A DNA stretch of 64,000 nt from Bacteroidota bacterium (GTDB lineage Bacteria; Bacteroidota; Bacteroidia; 2-12-FULL-35-15): the NCBI GenBank assembly GCA_025963725.1, contig JAOQAE010000002.1, positions 633,221 to 697,220 on the forward strand, written 5' to 3'. Both the position numbers and the translations under genes were made by a program. Shown in pieces: positions 36,565 through 45,238 of the stretch. Numbering within the stretch: position 1 is the first letter of the stretch; the number at the start of each line of letters is the position of its first letter. The notes under the pieces are model-generated. The model had not been told where the DNA came from, searched no databases, and worked only from the letters and a program-made list of their open reading frames with translations.

Positions 36565-37851
36565 ATGCCTTCAATCTGCTTTTATTTCCAGGTGCACCAG
36601 CCCTTTAGGATCCGTAACTATTCTTTTTTCGACATCGGCACTTCCCACATTTACGAGGATGAGCAGAAGAACCGCGAGATCATGGATAAGGTTGCGGAGA
36701 AATGCTACCTGAAAACCAACAGGAAGATGCTGGAGCTGATCCAGCGCCACCAGGGAAAATTCAGGATCAGCTATTCCATCAGCGGAACGGCTATCGAGCA
36801 GTTTGAAAAATACCGCCCGGATGTGCTGCAGTCGTTTATTGAGCTGGCAAACACCGGATGTGTGGAGTTTCTTTCCGAAACCTATTCCCACTCACTGAGC
36901 TTTATTTACTCCAAGGAGGAATTCAGGCGCCAGGTGCAGAAGCATGCGGAAGTGATCAAAAAATATTTTAATCAAACACCTACTGTTTTCCGTAACACCG
37001 AGCTGATCTTCAACAATGAGCTGGCGGCATACATCGAGGACATGGGCTTCAAAGGGATCGTGTGTGAAGGCGTTGACCGCATCCTCGGGACAAGGTCGCC
37101 GAACTTCTTATACCGCTCCCCGAATACAAAAGAGATAAAATTACTGCTGAAGAACTACCGCCTGTCGGATGACATCGCGTTCCGCTTCTCCGACCGCGGC
37201 TGGAAAGAATTCCCGCTCACAGTGGATAAATACAAGCAGTGGGTGCACTCCATTGCCGGCAACGGCGAATGTGTGAACCTGTTCATGGATTATGAAACAT
37301 TCGGCGAGCACCAGTGGGAATCAACAGGGATCTTCAGCTTCCTCGACCACCTGCCTGCCGCTATCATGGAGCATCCCGACTTCGATTTTAAAACACCGTC
37401 GGAAGTAGTGGCCGCATATCCTGCAAGGGATGTGTATGATGCGCACGATTTTACTTCATGGGCGGATATGGAAAGGGACCTTTCGGCATGGCTGAGCAAC
37501 TCCATGCAGCAGGAAGCGATGAAGCAGATCTATTCGATCGAAAAGGACGTGAAGGAGTGCAACAACCCCGAAATACTGAATGTATGGGAGCGTTTGCAGA
37601 CTTCCGACCACTACTACTACATGTGCACCAAATTCTGGAATGACGGTGATGTGCACAAATATTTCAGCCCTTTCGACTCGCCTTACGATGCATATCTTTA
37701 TTTCATGAACATCTACAGCGACCTGGAATGCCGCATCAAAGCTTTTAAAAAAAAAGCGAGACGGGACCTCGTCAAACAATTGAAGGATTCTGTGCCCCGG
37801 GCAGAACGAATTGAAGCAAAAATTGTAAGAAAACAGGTTTTGCAATCGTAA
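36565..37851 (+). CDS. GH57 family alpha-glucan enzyme
   Basis: A 428-residue cytoplasmic enzyme beginning MPSICFYFQVHQPFRIRNY, where HQPFR is GH57 motif 1. FRNTELIFNNELA, GFKGIVCEGVD and FMDYETFGEH follow; the last is the usual aspartate motif. GH57 members are alpha-amylases, 4-alpha-glucanotransferases or branching enzymes. The frame is open from 36505, overlapping the glycosyltransferase, but the ATG at 36565 begins the conserved domain. The tail is a basic coiled region. It sits between the glycosyltransferase and a BadF-type kinase, an arrangement typical of glycogen-like storage metabolism. Confidence 0.9.
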   Translation: MPSICFYFQVHQPFRIRNYSFFDIGTSHIYEDEQKNREIMDKVAEKCYLKTNRKMLELIQRHQGKFRISYSISGTAIEQFEKYRPDVLQSFIELANTGCVEFLSETYSHSLSFIYSKEEFRRQVQKHAEVIKKYFNQTPTVFRNTELIFNNELAAYIEDMGFKGIVCEGVDRILGTRSPNFLYRSPNTKEIKLLLKNYRLSDDIAFRFSDRGWKEFPLTVDKYKQWVHSIAGNGECVNLFMDYETFGEHQWESTGIFSFLDHLPAAIMEHPDFDFKTPSEVVAAYPARDVYDAHDFTSWADMERDLSAWLSNSMQQEAMKQIYSIEKDVKECNNPEILNVWERLQTSDHYYYMCTKFWNDGDVHKYFSPFDSPYDAYLYFMNIYSDLECRIKAFKKKARRDLVKQLKDSVPRAERIEAKIVRKQVLQS

Positions 37852-37869
37852 CTACTCATACATTTTTAT

Positions 37870-38751
37870 ATGCAGATGCTTTTAATTGCAGACAGCGGCT
37901 CAACCAAAACAGACTGGCGTTTAATTGACGAAAAGAAGAATACACACCAGTTTCAGACGCAGGGCTTTAATCCCTTCTTCCAGGATTCAACCATGATCGC
38001 GGCCGAACTGCAATCAAAACTCCTGCCTGCGATCAGCCCTCATCTTTCAAAGGATGACAGCCTCAGCATTTATTTTTACGGCGCAGGATGCTCTACGGAA
38101 GAGAAATGCGACATCGTAAAAACCGCTATCCGCCATACATTTCCCGATGCTATTATTGAAGTGGAGCATGATCTCCTGGCCGCTGCCCGCGCCTTATGCG
38201 GCAACGAGCAGGGAATTGCAGCCATTATGGGCACAGGCTCCAACTCCTGCTATTACGATGGAAATAAGATCGTATGCAATGTGGCCTCGCTGGGGTTTAT
38301 CCTTGGCGACGAAGGCAGCGGCGCATACATCGGCAAGCATTTTATCCGCGATTACCTGAACAAGGAAGTGCCGGAGAATATTGCAGCAAGCTTTAAGGAA
38401 ACCTACAAGCTCAGCGAAGAGGAGATCCTCGATGCCGTTTACAAGCAGGCCATGCCGAGCCGCTTCCTGGCTTCCTTCAGCAAGTTCATTAACCAGCACC
38501 GCAATGAGCCGTATTTTGTGAAGCTGGTGGATTATAATTTTGAGCAGTTCTTCAACAGGCACATCTGCAAATATACCAACCATAAGGAAGTAAGCATGTC
38601 GTGCGTGGGCTCTGTGGCGCATCATTACAGCGATACACTGCGTGAAGTGGCCGCGCGTAAAGGAGTGAAAATAGGCAAGATCATTGAAACCCCTATCTCA
38701 GAGCTCAGCAATTATCACCTCGCACAGCTGGATCTTTCCCGGCTTAGCTAA
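37870..38751 (+). CDS. BadF/BadG-type ATPase, probable N-acetylglucosamine or sugar kinase
   Basis: A 293-residue protein of the ASKHA fold. Phosphate loop 1 is LLIADSGSTKTDWRLID (4-20); phosphate 2 and adenosine regions are AIMGTGSNSCYYDG and LGFILGDEGSGAYIG. The sequence fits BadF/BadG ATPases, which in Bacteroidota are often GlcNAc kinases. It starts 18 bp after GH57 and is third in that operon. A first Met one codon later (37876) is equally possible. Phosphorylating a released sugar for reuse is a reasonable role. Confidence 0.82.
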   Translation: MQMLLIADSGSTKTDWRLIDEKKNTHQFQTQGFNPFFQDSTMIAAELQSKLLPAISPHLSKDDSLSIYFYGAGCSTEEKCDIVKTAIRHTFPDAIIEVEHDLLAAARALCGNEQGIAAIMGTGSNSCYYDGNKIVCNVASLGFILGDEGSGAYIGKHFIRDYLNKEVPENIAASFKETYKLSEEEILDAVYKQAMPSRFLASFSKFINQHRNEPYFVKLVDYNFEQFFNRHICKYTNHKEVSMSCVGSVAHHYSDTLREVAARKGVKIGKIIETPISELSNYHLAQLDLSRLS

Positions 38752-38819
38752 CACAGCATTCGCTTATCTATCATCCGGCGGCCTTTGCCAAAGGCCAATT
38801 TACTCTTTCAATCATCTCT

Positions 38820-39113
38820 TTACTTCTTTACCGCTGACTGCTTGTGCCTGGCGGCATCAATGAATTTTTCCAGCTGCAGCTCGAACATGGCGCTGTCCAA
38901 TACCCCGGATTTATAATCATCCGCCAGCTTTTTCAGGTAGTATTTATCATATTGCGGAACATTTTCCGGCCTTATATCGCCGGGGTGGAACATCTTTTCG
39001 TAGCGGCCGAAATCGGATGGCGCAACCTTCTCGATCTTCAGCACCAGCCAGGTAGCGAACAACAGGTTAAAAATAAAAAAAGCAGGCTTCAGTAAAAATT
39101 TATAATCTTTCAT
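38820..39113 (-). CDS. Small membrane protein of the GT2 operon
   Basis: A 97-residue protein starting at 39113, with one transmembrane segment (about 6-25; FLLKPAFFIFNLLFATWLVL) and a charged C-terminal domain (SDFGRYEKMFHPGDIRPENV, LADDYKSGVLDSAMFELQLE). The frame is open to 39152, but that would overlap the GT2 gene; from 39113 the gap is 17 bp. I recognise no family. Being the last gene of the GT2 operon and a bitopic membrane protein, it may be an accessory subunit of the synthase. Confidence 0.7.
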   Translation of the reverse strand: MKDYKFLLKPAFFIFNLLFATWLVLKIEKVAPSDFGRYEKMFHPGDIRPENVPQYDKYYLKKLADDYKSGVLDSAMFELQLEKFIDAARHKQSAVKK

Positions 39114-39130
39114 TGATCTATGTTTTAAAA

Positions 39131-40939
39131 TTATTCGTCGCTTGATTTCCATTTAGCTGCCCGGATCATTACGCTCAGGTCGATGATGTTAAAGATCGTC
39201 CAGAACGTATTGGCCGCAAAGCCTGATGGTGTGGGATGATAGCCCAGCAGCAGCAGCACAACATTGTATGCAATTCCTGTAAGGCTCAGCGCAATAATAA
39301 CAATATGCGGCATAATGTGCTGCGTGTTCTTGGCATTGGCCTTATCCTTCGGCGTAACATTGAACTGCACCTTTTTTCCGCGGACCACCGAGATGAGCGA
39401 CATGAGCATGAACCAGAAGCTGGAGATGTAATACTGATCGCCGCGCTTGGTGGCGATTCCCCATGCGCCGATCGTAATGGTGATCGTATTCATGATCTGG
39501 AAAGGCAGGAAATACTTGAAGAATTCGAAGCTGTATGCCTGTACCGGCAGCTGCAGCGTGAAGAAAAATACAATAGGACTGAGCAGGAAGACCAGGATCC
39601 AGAGTGGGGCAAAATATGACCAGATGGTGTTAAAGTAGCATACCTTCTGCCAGAACGTAAGCCCCTTTTTAAAAACGGGATTATCCTTGAACGCTATATC
39701 CAGCGAGCCTTCGGCATAGCGCTGGTGCTGCTTTATCCAGCTGTCGAGGTCCTGCGTGGAAAGCATCTTGCACTCTATATCGGGATGCTGCAGGCTTTCC
39801 CAGCGGTTCTCGTGATCGGCGTGCAGCATAATGGAAGTGTAGATATCTTCAGAAGCATGGAACTTGAAGGGGATGATCTGCTGATGCGACAGCAGCTCTT
39901 TTTTCTGGCGGATGGCGCCTGAGCTGCCGGCATCCTCGTGCACAAGCTCCGCATGCCTTTTCTTAAGCCCTTCGGCAAAATCCCTCAGCGCAAGGCTCAT
40001 CACGGCCTCCCGGCGGTGAAAAGAGCCGGCGCCGCAGCAGAAGGCGGCATTGTAATAATTCCGCTTGCGCAGGATCACATCATAGAACAGGCGCGGATCG
40101 TTCCCGAAAATATCCTCATTCACCTCGATCTTCCCGAATAAAAGGTCGATCGGCTTTGTGATGAATTTATTGGACACTTTTAATTTTGATTTTATCACCG
40201 AGCTGAGAGGCTCCGGCTCGGTGGTATCATAGAACCATTGCGGGGTTTGCACCCAGGCCAGCTTCCTGTTCCTAAAGTAGCCGCTTGTGTTTACAAGAAA
40301 ATCAGGCAAAGGCCGCGTATCGGCATCGAGGATCACAAAAATATCCCCGTTGGTATGCTGCAGCCCGTTCTTCAGGTTTCCGGCTTTGTAGCCTTCATTG
40401 TGCTCCCTGATGAGATAGCCTACTCCCTCCTCTTCCGCCACTATCTTCATGTTTTGCTTGTTAGGATCACGCCCGTCCCTCCTGCCGTCATCCAGCACAT
40501 AGATCTTAATGGGAACATCCGGATAGGGATAATTCATTTTCTTCGCATCAATGATGCTGAGCCTCACAAGCTCCACATCCTCGTTATAGGTAGCAATGAA
40601 CACATCGATCCTCACCGGCCTGTCCGTCCTCTCCTGCAAGTCTTCTATCTCGGAAAGGTAATGGATAGGCGGTGTTTTTTTCGCATCCTTGTACGACCAG
40701 AAATTAATAACAATAAGAATGGTGCTGAGGTAACTGAGGGTTTCTGCTGTTACCAGGGGAATCGCAAACCAGAGCGCATCCGGGTTCAGGGAATGTGCCC
40801 ATCTCCACCAAATATAGGAAAATCCCAGGGCAATGGTAACCACACCGGCAAACTGGAACACCAGGGTGCGGTATTTATTATCGGGGATCGCCTTGTAGGG
40901 TTTTCTGTTATCGAATTTGCTAAAATAGAATTGCTTCAT
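39131..40939 (-). CDS. Cellulose-synthase-like GT2 glycosyltransferase
   Basis: A 602-residue processive-type GT2 enzyme. Two N-terminal membrane segments (about 25-85) are followed by the cytosolic GT-A domain with VFIATYNEDVELVR, IKIYVLDDGRRDGR (first Asp), FVILDADTRPLPDFL (DxD), QTPQWFYD and SEDIYTSIMLH (catalytic Asp position). QHQRYAEGSL replaces the usual QxxRW motif with QxxRY. About five further membrane segments follow (430-595). There is no PilZ domain, unlike BcsA, so c-di-GMP control through the enzyme itself is not expected. It polymerises and translocates a beta-linked polysaccharide across the inner membrane. It is middle gene of a three-gene operon with STAS and small membrane proteins, under a phased array. 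Confidence 0.9.
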   Translation of the reverse strand: MKQFYFSKFDNRKPYKAIPDNKYRTLVFQFAGVVTIALGFSYIWWRWAHSLNPDALWFAIPLVTAETLSYLSTILIVINFWSYKDAKKTPPIHYLSEIEDLQERTDRPVRIDVFIATYNEDVELVRLSIIDAKKMNYPYPDVPIKIYVLDDGRRDGRDPNKQNMKIVAEEEGVGYLIREHNEGYKAGNLKNGLQHTNGDIFVILDADTRPLPDFLVNTSGYFRNRKLAWVQTPQWFYDTTEPEPLSSVIKSKLKVSNKFITKPIDLLFGKIEVNEDIFGNDPRLFYDVILRKRNYYNAAFCCGAGSFHRREAVMSLALRDFAEGLKKRHAELVHEDAGSSGAIRQKKELLSHQQIIPFKFHASEDIYTSIMLHADHENRWESLQHPDIECKMLSTQDLDSWIKQHQRYAEGSLDIAFKDNPVFKKGLTFWQKVCYFNTIWSYFAPLWILVFLLSPIVFFFTLQLPVQAYSFEFFKYFLPFQIMNTITITIGAWGIATKRGDQYYISSFWFMLMSLISVVRGKKVQFNVTPKDKANAKNTQHIMPHIVIIALSLTGIAYNVVLLLLGYHPTPSGFAANTFWTIFNIIDLSVMIRAAKWKSSDE

Positions 40940-40947
40940 ATACTCTT

Positions 40948-41355
40948 TTAACTGCAGATTAAGATCTGATCAAGCCCGAGCGCTTTGATCTTATTTTTTA
41001 TTTTATCACACACATTTACAAACTGCACATCCACATCTTTTTCAAGCAGGGAGCCTAAAAGCTCTATCAGGTTGGCCATTCCGGTGTTATTGATGAAATA
41101 AATATTTTTAAGGTCGTAGTATTGCGTTCCCTGGAAAAATACACCGGGAAGGTCGGAATCGGATTCTTTTAAGCGAAAGGCCTCATAAGACCGGATAGGA
41201 GCCTCCTCCTTAATGACAAACTGATCACCGGCAAGGTGAATGCTCTTAAGGGTGTTATCTGCTTTCCTGAGCGCTTTCTCAGGGCTGGCCTGTGCGGCAG
41301 CCTCGTTGATTGCAGGCTCGTTTCCTGCTGCGGTATGTAAGATCTCGTTTTCCAT
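40948..41355 (-). CDS. STAS-like domain protein
   Basis: A 135-residue soluble protein. The N-terminal 45 residues are low complexity (Ala/Glu-rich). The C-terminal part YYDLKNIYFINNTGMANLIE and DVDVQFVNVCDKIKNKI has the strand-Asn-Ser/Thr-Gly-helix pattern of STAS domains, as in anti-sigma-factor antagonists; the usual phosphorylatable Ser is N-T-G here. It is first gene of the GT2 operon, 8 bp before the GT2 start, which suggests a switch protein controlling the synthase. No partner kinase is adjacent. Confidence 0.72.
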   Translation of the reverse strand: MENEILHTAAGNEPAINEAAAQASPEKALRKADNTLKSIHLAGDQFVIKEEAPIRSYEAFRLKESDSDLPGVFFQGTQYYDLKNIYFINNTGMANLIELLGSLLEKDVDVQFVNVCDKIKNKIKALGLDQILICS

Positions 41356-41384
41356 AGTTTCCTGTATTTATTAGTTCTATCATA

Positions 41385-41471
41385 CAAAATTATATGCCGC
41401 CCTTGCACTATTTCCATTTATTCGCTGACAGGGACAAATAAATAGCCGGAACACTCCTATAAACAATTGCG
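41385..41471 (-). promoter_or_regulatory. 21-bp-phased array and -7 box for the STAS/GT2 operon
   Basis: Plus-strand TTCGCTGAC (41421), ATAGCCGGA (41442) and ACAATTGCG (41463), 21 bp apart, read CGCAATTGT, TCCGGCTAT and GTCAGCGAA toward the operon. A 28-bp gap leads to TAATTTTG (41385-41392). Confidence 0.78.
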
Positions 41472-41554
41472 CCGGGCGCGGAAGTATGTAAACTTTTCCT
41501 CAAAATATAATTTCCGGTTCCCGGCCTCAGGGCCGGGATCACCTTTGTTATTCA

Positions 41555-41581
41555 TTGTTACGGAGCTGGCACATAATTTTG
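41555..41581 (+). promoter_or_regulatory. Ordinary -33/-7 promoter for the first propeller gene
   Basis: TTG at 41555-41557 and TAATTTTG at 41574-41581 have standard spacing. The CGAA unit is not present at the expected place, so this gene does not appear to belong to the phased-array family. Confidence 0.55.
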
Positions 41582-41620
41582 TAATGGTACTTGCAGTTCT
41601 AACAATTTAAAAAAAACAAT

Positions 41621-43285
41621 ATGAAAAAGATTTACCTGGCAACAGCGTTATTAAGTTCCTTATTTACTAACCTGGACGCCCAGAACTTCGACTGGGCAAA
41701 AAGAGAGGGGAAATATGCCTACGACTACGGTTATGGCATCTCCACCGACATCAGCGGCAATGTGTATGTTGCCGGAAAGTATGAAGAAGACGGAGCAATG
41801 TTCAGCGGAACTACGGTTCCCTGCGCAGGAAACCACGACATGTACCTTGTGAAATACAACTCAAGCGGCGCGCTTGTCTGGATCCGGACCGCAGGCGGTA
41901 TTCTTGGCGACTACGCACATTCAATGACCTCCGACCACAATAACTATATTTATGTAGCGGGAGAAATTGAAGGAGCAGGAGATGTTATCACATTCCCAGG
42001 CTCCACGCAAACGTTAACAGCTGTTGGCGATAATGATATTTTTGTTGCGAAGTACGACATGAGCGGTACCCTGTTATGGGCAAGAAGCGCAGGTGGCTAT
42101 GGCGGAGAAAAAGCGCTTGGTGTTACTTACGACAACGCAGGAAATGTGTATATCTGCGGAAATTATAAAGACACCCTTACATGGGGCGGAACTACCCTTT
42201 ACCCGATGGCAGCTGGCGAGCGCGATATTTTTATCGCAAAATATGATTCCAATGGTAATTTCTTATGGGTAAAAACTGCAGGCAGCACCGGAAGGGATGA
42301 AGCATTATCAATTCAATGCAATGCTGCCGGTGAAATATATGTATGCGGTATGCATTCCGATGGCGCTAATTTCAGCGGTACAATACTTACCACGCCTGTT
42401 ACACCTACAGGACATTATATGAATACTTTCCTGGCTAAATATGCAGGGGACGGCTCTTTGATCTGGGTAAAATCAGCAGGAGGGGATTATGATGATGTTG
42501 CATGGTCATTAACACTTGACAATACAGGTAAAGTATATGTTACAGGGGAATTCAATGCATACGCATTATTTGATACACATGCCCTTACTACAACAGGAAG
42601 CGCCGATATTTTTGTTGCGTGCTATGACCCTGCAGGAAATGCAACATGGGCAGTGGGTGCAGGCGGAGCTTTACCTGATCGTGCAAGAGGGATCGGAACC
42701 GATGGAACCAACCTTTTTATCACCGGACAGTTTGGAAACACAGCTCTTTTTGGAACCACAACTCAAACTGCGGTTGACAGCTCCGACATTTTTATTGCGG
42801 GACTTAATAACAGCGGAAATTTCTTATGGTCAAAAACAGTTGGCGGCCCTGCCGATTCAACAGAATACCTGGGATATGAATCCGGAAATGCAGTTTGCGC
42901 CGACGGGCCTAACAACATTTACGTTACAGGCGCATTGCTGAACGGCGGAAACTTCGGGATTTTCTCTTTCAATGATTACAGCCGTACAGATATGTTTGTT
43001 GCAAAGCTGAACATGCTTGTGGGAGTTGAGGAAATGGAAGGGCTTAATTCACTGAATGTGTATCCGAACCCCTCAGCAGGCGTTTTCACGATCGACATGA
43101 GCGATCTCAAGGATGAAAAAACGGAAGTGACTGTATACAATTACCTGGGAGCAGCTGTTGAAAGGACCACAAACCCTGCAAGCGCTTCTCTGAATGTGGA
43201 TATTTCTACTCAGAAAAAAGGGATCTATTTTGTTGAGATCAAAACAGCGAAAAAGATCTACAGGGAAAAAGTTGTACTTCAATAA
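41621..43285 (+). CDS. Secreted SBBP-type beta-propeller with T9SS sorting domain, 1
   Basis: A 554-residue protein with signal peptide (about 1-20, ending LDAQ), then eight or so repeats of the SBBP type, for example GYGISTDISGNVYVAGKYEE, DIFVAKYDMSGTLLWARSAG and SIQCNAAGEIYVCGMH. These form propeller blades with no known activity. The C-terminal domain SLNVYPNPSAGVFTIDMSDL ... GIYFVEIKTAK is a T9SS type A signal, so the protein is secreted or surface-anchored. It has its own promoter and a terminator before the next gene, which encodes a functionally similar but different propeller. Confidence 0.88.
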   Translation: MKKIYLATALLSSLFTNLDAQNFDWAKREGKYAYDYGYGISTDISGNVYVAGKYEEDGAMFSGTTVPCAGNHDMYLVKYNSSGALVWIRTAGGILGDYAHSMTSDHNNYIYVAGEIEGAGDVITFPGSTQTLTAVGDNDIFVAKYDMSGTLLWARSAGGYGGEKALGVTYDNAGNVYICGNYKDTLTWGGTTLYPMAAGERDIFIAKYDSNGNFLWVKTAGSTGRDEALSIQCNAAGEIYVCGMHSDGANFSGTILTTPVTPTGHYMNTFLAKYAGDGSLIWVKSAGGDYDDVAWSLTLDNTGKVYVTGEFNAYALFDTHALTTTGSADIFVACYDPAGNATWAVGAGGALPDRARGIGTDGTNLFITGQFGNTALFGTTTQTAVDSSDIFIAGLNNSGNFLWSKTVGGPADSTEYLGYESGNAVCADGPNNIYVTGALLNGGNFGIFSFNDYSRTDMFVAKLNMLVGVEEMEGLNSLNVYPNPSAGVFTIDMSDLKDEKTEVTVYNYLGAAVERTTNPASASLNVDISTQKKGIYFVEIKTAKKIYREKVVLQ

Positions 43286-43288
43286 TAT

Positions 43289-43332
43289 AAAGCACCGGCT
43301 GGTTTGAATTAAACCGGCTGGTGCTTTTTTTT
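43289..43332 (+). terminator. Terminator after the first propeller gene
   Basis: AAAGCACCGGCTGGTTT / AAACCGGCTGGTGCTTTTTTTT, a 17-bp stem with a long T-run. Confidence 0.85.
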
Positions 43333-43365
43333 ACTATGAGTTTATAGAATTTTAAAACCTTAACG

Positions 43366-44817
43366 ATGAAAAGAAATTACATTAACGGAAAGAAGCTGTT
43401 GAGCGGAATTTTACTGGCGGTTTCCTCACTTGCGGCAAGTGCACAGATGATAACATTCCAGAAGCATTATCCTACAACCTATGATGAGAGCGGAAAAGAT
43501 GTTTATCCTACTGCCGATGGCGGTTATCTTATTGCTGCCACTACTGAAAACACAATTGTAAACGACCTGGATATTATCCTTGTCAAGACCAATAGCGTTG
43601 GCGATATTCTCTCTACCAAAACGTATGGCGGCAACCGCGTGGAGTACCCGAACAGCATGATCCCGACCAGTGATGGAAATTTTTTCATAGTAGGTTACAG
43701 CAACAGCTACGGCTCGGGTGACCAGAATATATACCTGCTGAAAGTGAACCAGGCCGGTGATACGATTTTTACACGCGTGTATGGCGGCTATGGAAATGAG
43801 GAAGGAAAAGAGATCATTGCAACTGCCGACGGCAATTACGCTATTGTAGGCGCATCCAACAGTATTTCTTTCAGCAATAATGATATGACACTGATGAAGA
43901 TCGACCTGAATGGTGCGGTGCTCTGGACCAAATACTATGGAACGCCGCAGTACGAATCGGCACGTTCCGTAAAATTATGCCCCGATGGCGGATTCATTAT
44001 TTCAGGGAAATCATCTGCCAATCCAGGCACTATTGCCAGCATCATGCTTGTTAAAACAGATGCGGCCGGCGATACCACCTGGACAAAGATGATCTCGGGC
44101 GGTTCTAACTCCTATGAAGGAAAGTCCATCCTTGCGAATTCCGACGGAACCTATACGATAGCCATTGACGACAGCTCTGCCACAAGCGATTCGGATGTAC
44201 GGATCATGAAGCTGGATGCGGCAGGAGGCCAGGTCTGGAATAAGATGTACGGCGGCCCCGATAAGGATATCTGTAAAACGATCCGTTCGACTACTGACGG
44301 CGGATACATTGTAGGTGCGATCTCGAGAAGCTTCGGCTGGATCAATCCTGATATGTGGATCATTAAACTGGATGCGAACGGCGACCAGAGCTGGACACAG
44401 CATTTCGGCGGAACCGGCCACGAACACTGCTATTCTGCGCGCCAGACAAGCGACGGCGGTTACATTGCGGTGGGCCATGCGAGAAGCTATTCAAGCTCAT
44501 GGGAAATTTACCTTATAAAAATGGATGCGGCAGGGCTTGTGGGGATCAAAGAATTTGCAGCCGATTCAAAGCTTGCAGTGTACCCGAACCCAAGCAACGG
44601 CATTATCAATGTTGACCTGAGCGAAGGCACAGAGTACTCAACATTCACGATCACAAATACGCTGGGACAGACCGTTTATTCCGAGAACCTGGATGCACTG
44701 CGCGGCAACCAGATGCAAACGATGCGCATCGACCTGAAAGACAACGAGCGTGGAATTTATTTCGTAACGCTTCAGTCGGCCACTCACAGCATCACTAAGA
44801 AATTGATCCTGAATTAA
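43366..44817 (+). CDS. Secreted beta-propeller with T9SS sorting domain, 2
   Basis: A 483-residue protein with signal peptide (about 10-27, ending ASAQ). It contains repeats of about 50 residues of the form TADGGYLIAATTENT...DIILVKTNSVGDILSTKTYG and TTDGGYIVGAISRS...DMWIIKLDANGDQSWTQHFG, a propeller family related to SBBP and frequent in T9SS cargo. The C terminus (LAVYPNPSNGIINVDLSE ... GIYFVTLQS) is a type A sorting domain. No catalytic motif is seen. No TAnnTTTG box is visible in the 80-bp gap, so expression may come from read-through or a different promoter. Confidence 0.87.
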   Translation: MKRNYINGKKLLSGILLAVSSLAASAQMITFQKHYPTTYDESGKDVYPTADGGYLIAATTENTIVNDLDIILVKTNSVGDILSTKTYGGNRVEYPNSMIPTSDGNFFIVGYSNSYGSGDQNIYLLKVNQAGDTIFTRVYGGYGNEEGKEIIATADGNYAIVGASNSISFSNNDMTLMKIDLNGAVLWTKYYGTPQYESARSVKLCPDGGFIISGKSSANPGTIASIMLVKTDAAGDTTWTKMISGGSNSYEGKSILANSDGTYTIAIDDSSATSDSDVRIMKLDAAGGQVWNKMYGGPDKDICKTIRSTTDGGYIVGAISRSFGWINPDMWIIKLDANGDQSWTQHFGGTGHEHCYSARQTSDGGYIAVGHARSYSSSWEIYLIKMDAAGLVGIKEFAADSKLAVYPNPSNGIINVDLSEGTEYSTFTITNTLGQTVYSENLDALRGNQMQTMRIDLKDNERGIYFVTLQSATHSITKKLILN

Positions 44818-44848
44818 ACGAAGGAATTCATTTGATTTCAGATCATTA

Positions 44849-44879
44849 AAAGCTGCTCAGCAATGGGCAGCTTTTTTTG
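44849..44879 (+). terminator. Terminator after the second propeller gene
   Basis: AAAGCTGCTC / GGGCAGCTTTTTTT hairpin 31 bp past the stop codon. Confidence 0.75.
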
Positions 44880-44888
44880 TGCGTTCAA

Positions 44889-44933
44889 AAAAAAAAGATC
44901 CCGCAAAGATTGCTCTTTGCGGGATCCTTTTTA
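44889..44933 (-). terminator. Terminator of the small minus-strand ORF
   Basis: AAGGATCCCGCAAAG / CTTTGCGGGATC on the minus strand, followed by a T-run, just downstream of the ORF ending at 44952. Confidence 0.75.
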
Positions 44934-44951
44934 AAGAAATGCTATAACTTG

Positions 44952-45164
44952 TTAGTAGGCTACGTTCTTATATTTTGTACGAAGGGTAAGAATCTCATTC
45001 CTTTTATTCTCGACTTCATTCTTCAGCAATACGCGCATGCTTTCATCCTTATATCTTACAGTGAAGATCCCTATCATTATGGTGCATGTTTGTAAGTGGA
45101 GTTCGTTCCTCGAGCCCTGGATCGTTCTCCTGATCTTGTGATAGGCGTTGATTTTATCTTTCAT
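44952..45164 (-). CDS. Small hypothetical protein
   Basis: A 70-residue ORF starting MKDKINAYHKIRRTIQGSRN and ending RTKYKNVAY. It is basic and helical in appearance, has no signal peptide or membrane segment, and matches no family I know. It is supported by its position: a terminator on each side, a spacing too large to be part of its neighbours, and codon use like the surrounding genes. HLQTCTIMIGIFTVRY suggests a hydrophobic core strand. Confidence 0.55.
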   Translation of the reverse strand: MKDKINAYHKIRRTIQGSRNELHLQTCTIMIGIFTVRYKDESMRVLLKNEVENKRNEILTLRTKYKNVAY

Positions 45165-45194
45165 GATATTAATGTTTGAACGTTATACCCAACA

Positions 45195-45231
45195 GATGCA
45201 AAAACCTGTCCAAACCGGACAGGCTTTGCAT
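45195..45231 (-). terminator. Terminator of the LytTR-to-phosphohexomutase operon
   Basis: ATGCAAAG-CCTGTCC / GGACAGG-TTTTTGCAT stem on the minus strand, 8 bp past the phosphohexomutase stop codon. Confidence 0.75.
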
Positions 45232-45238
45232 TTATTTT

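Noticed and set aside
41555-41620. Phased array for the first propeller gene
   Set aside because: The -7 box is good, but no CGAA or GGCTAT units lie at the required distances; the array in this gap belongs to the opposite operon.
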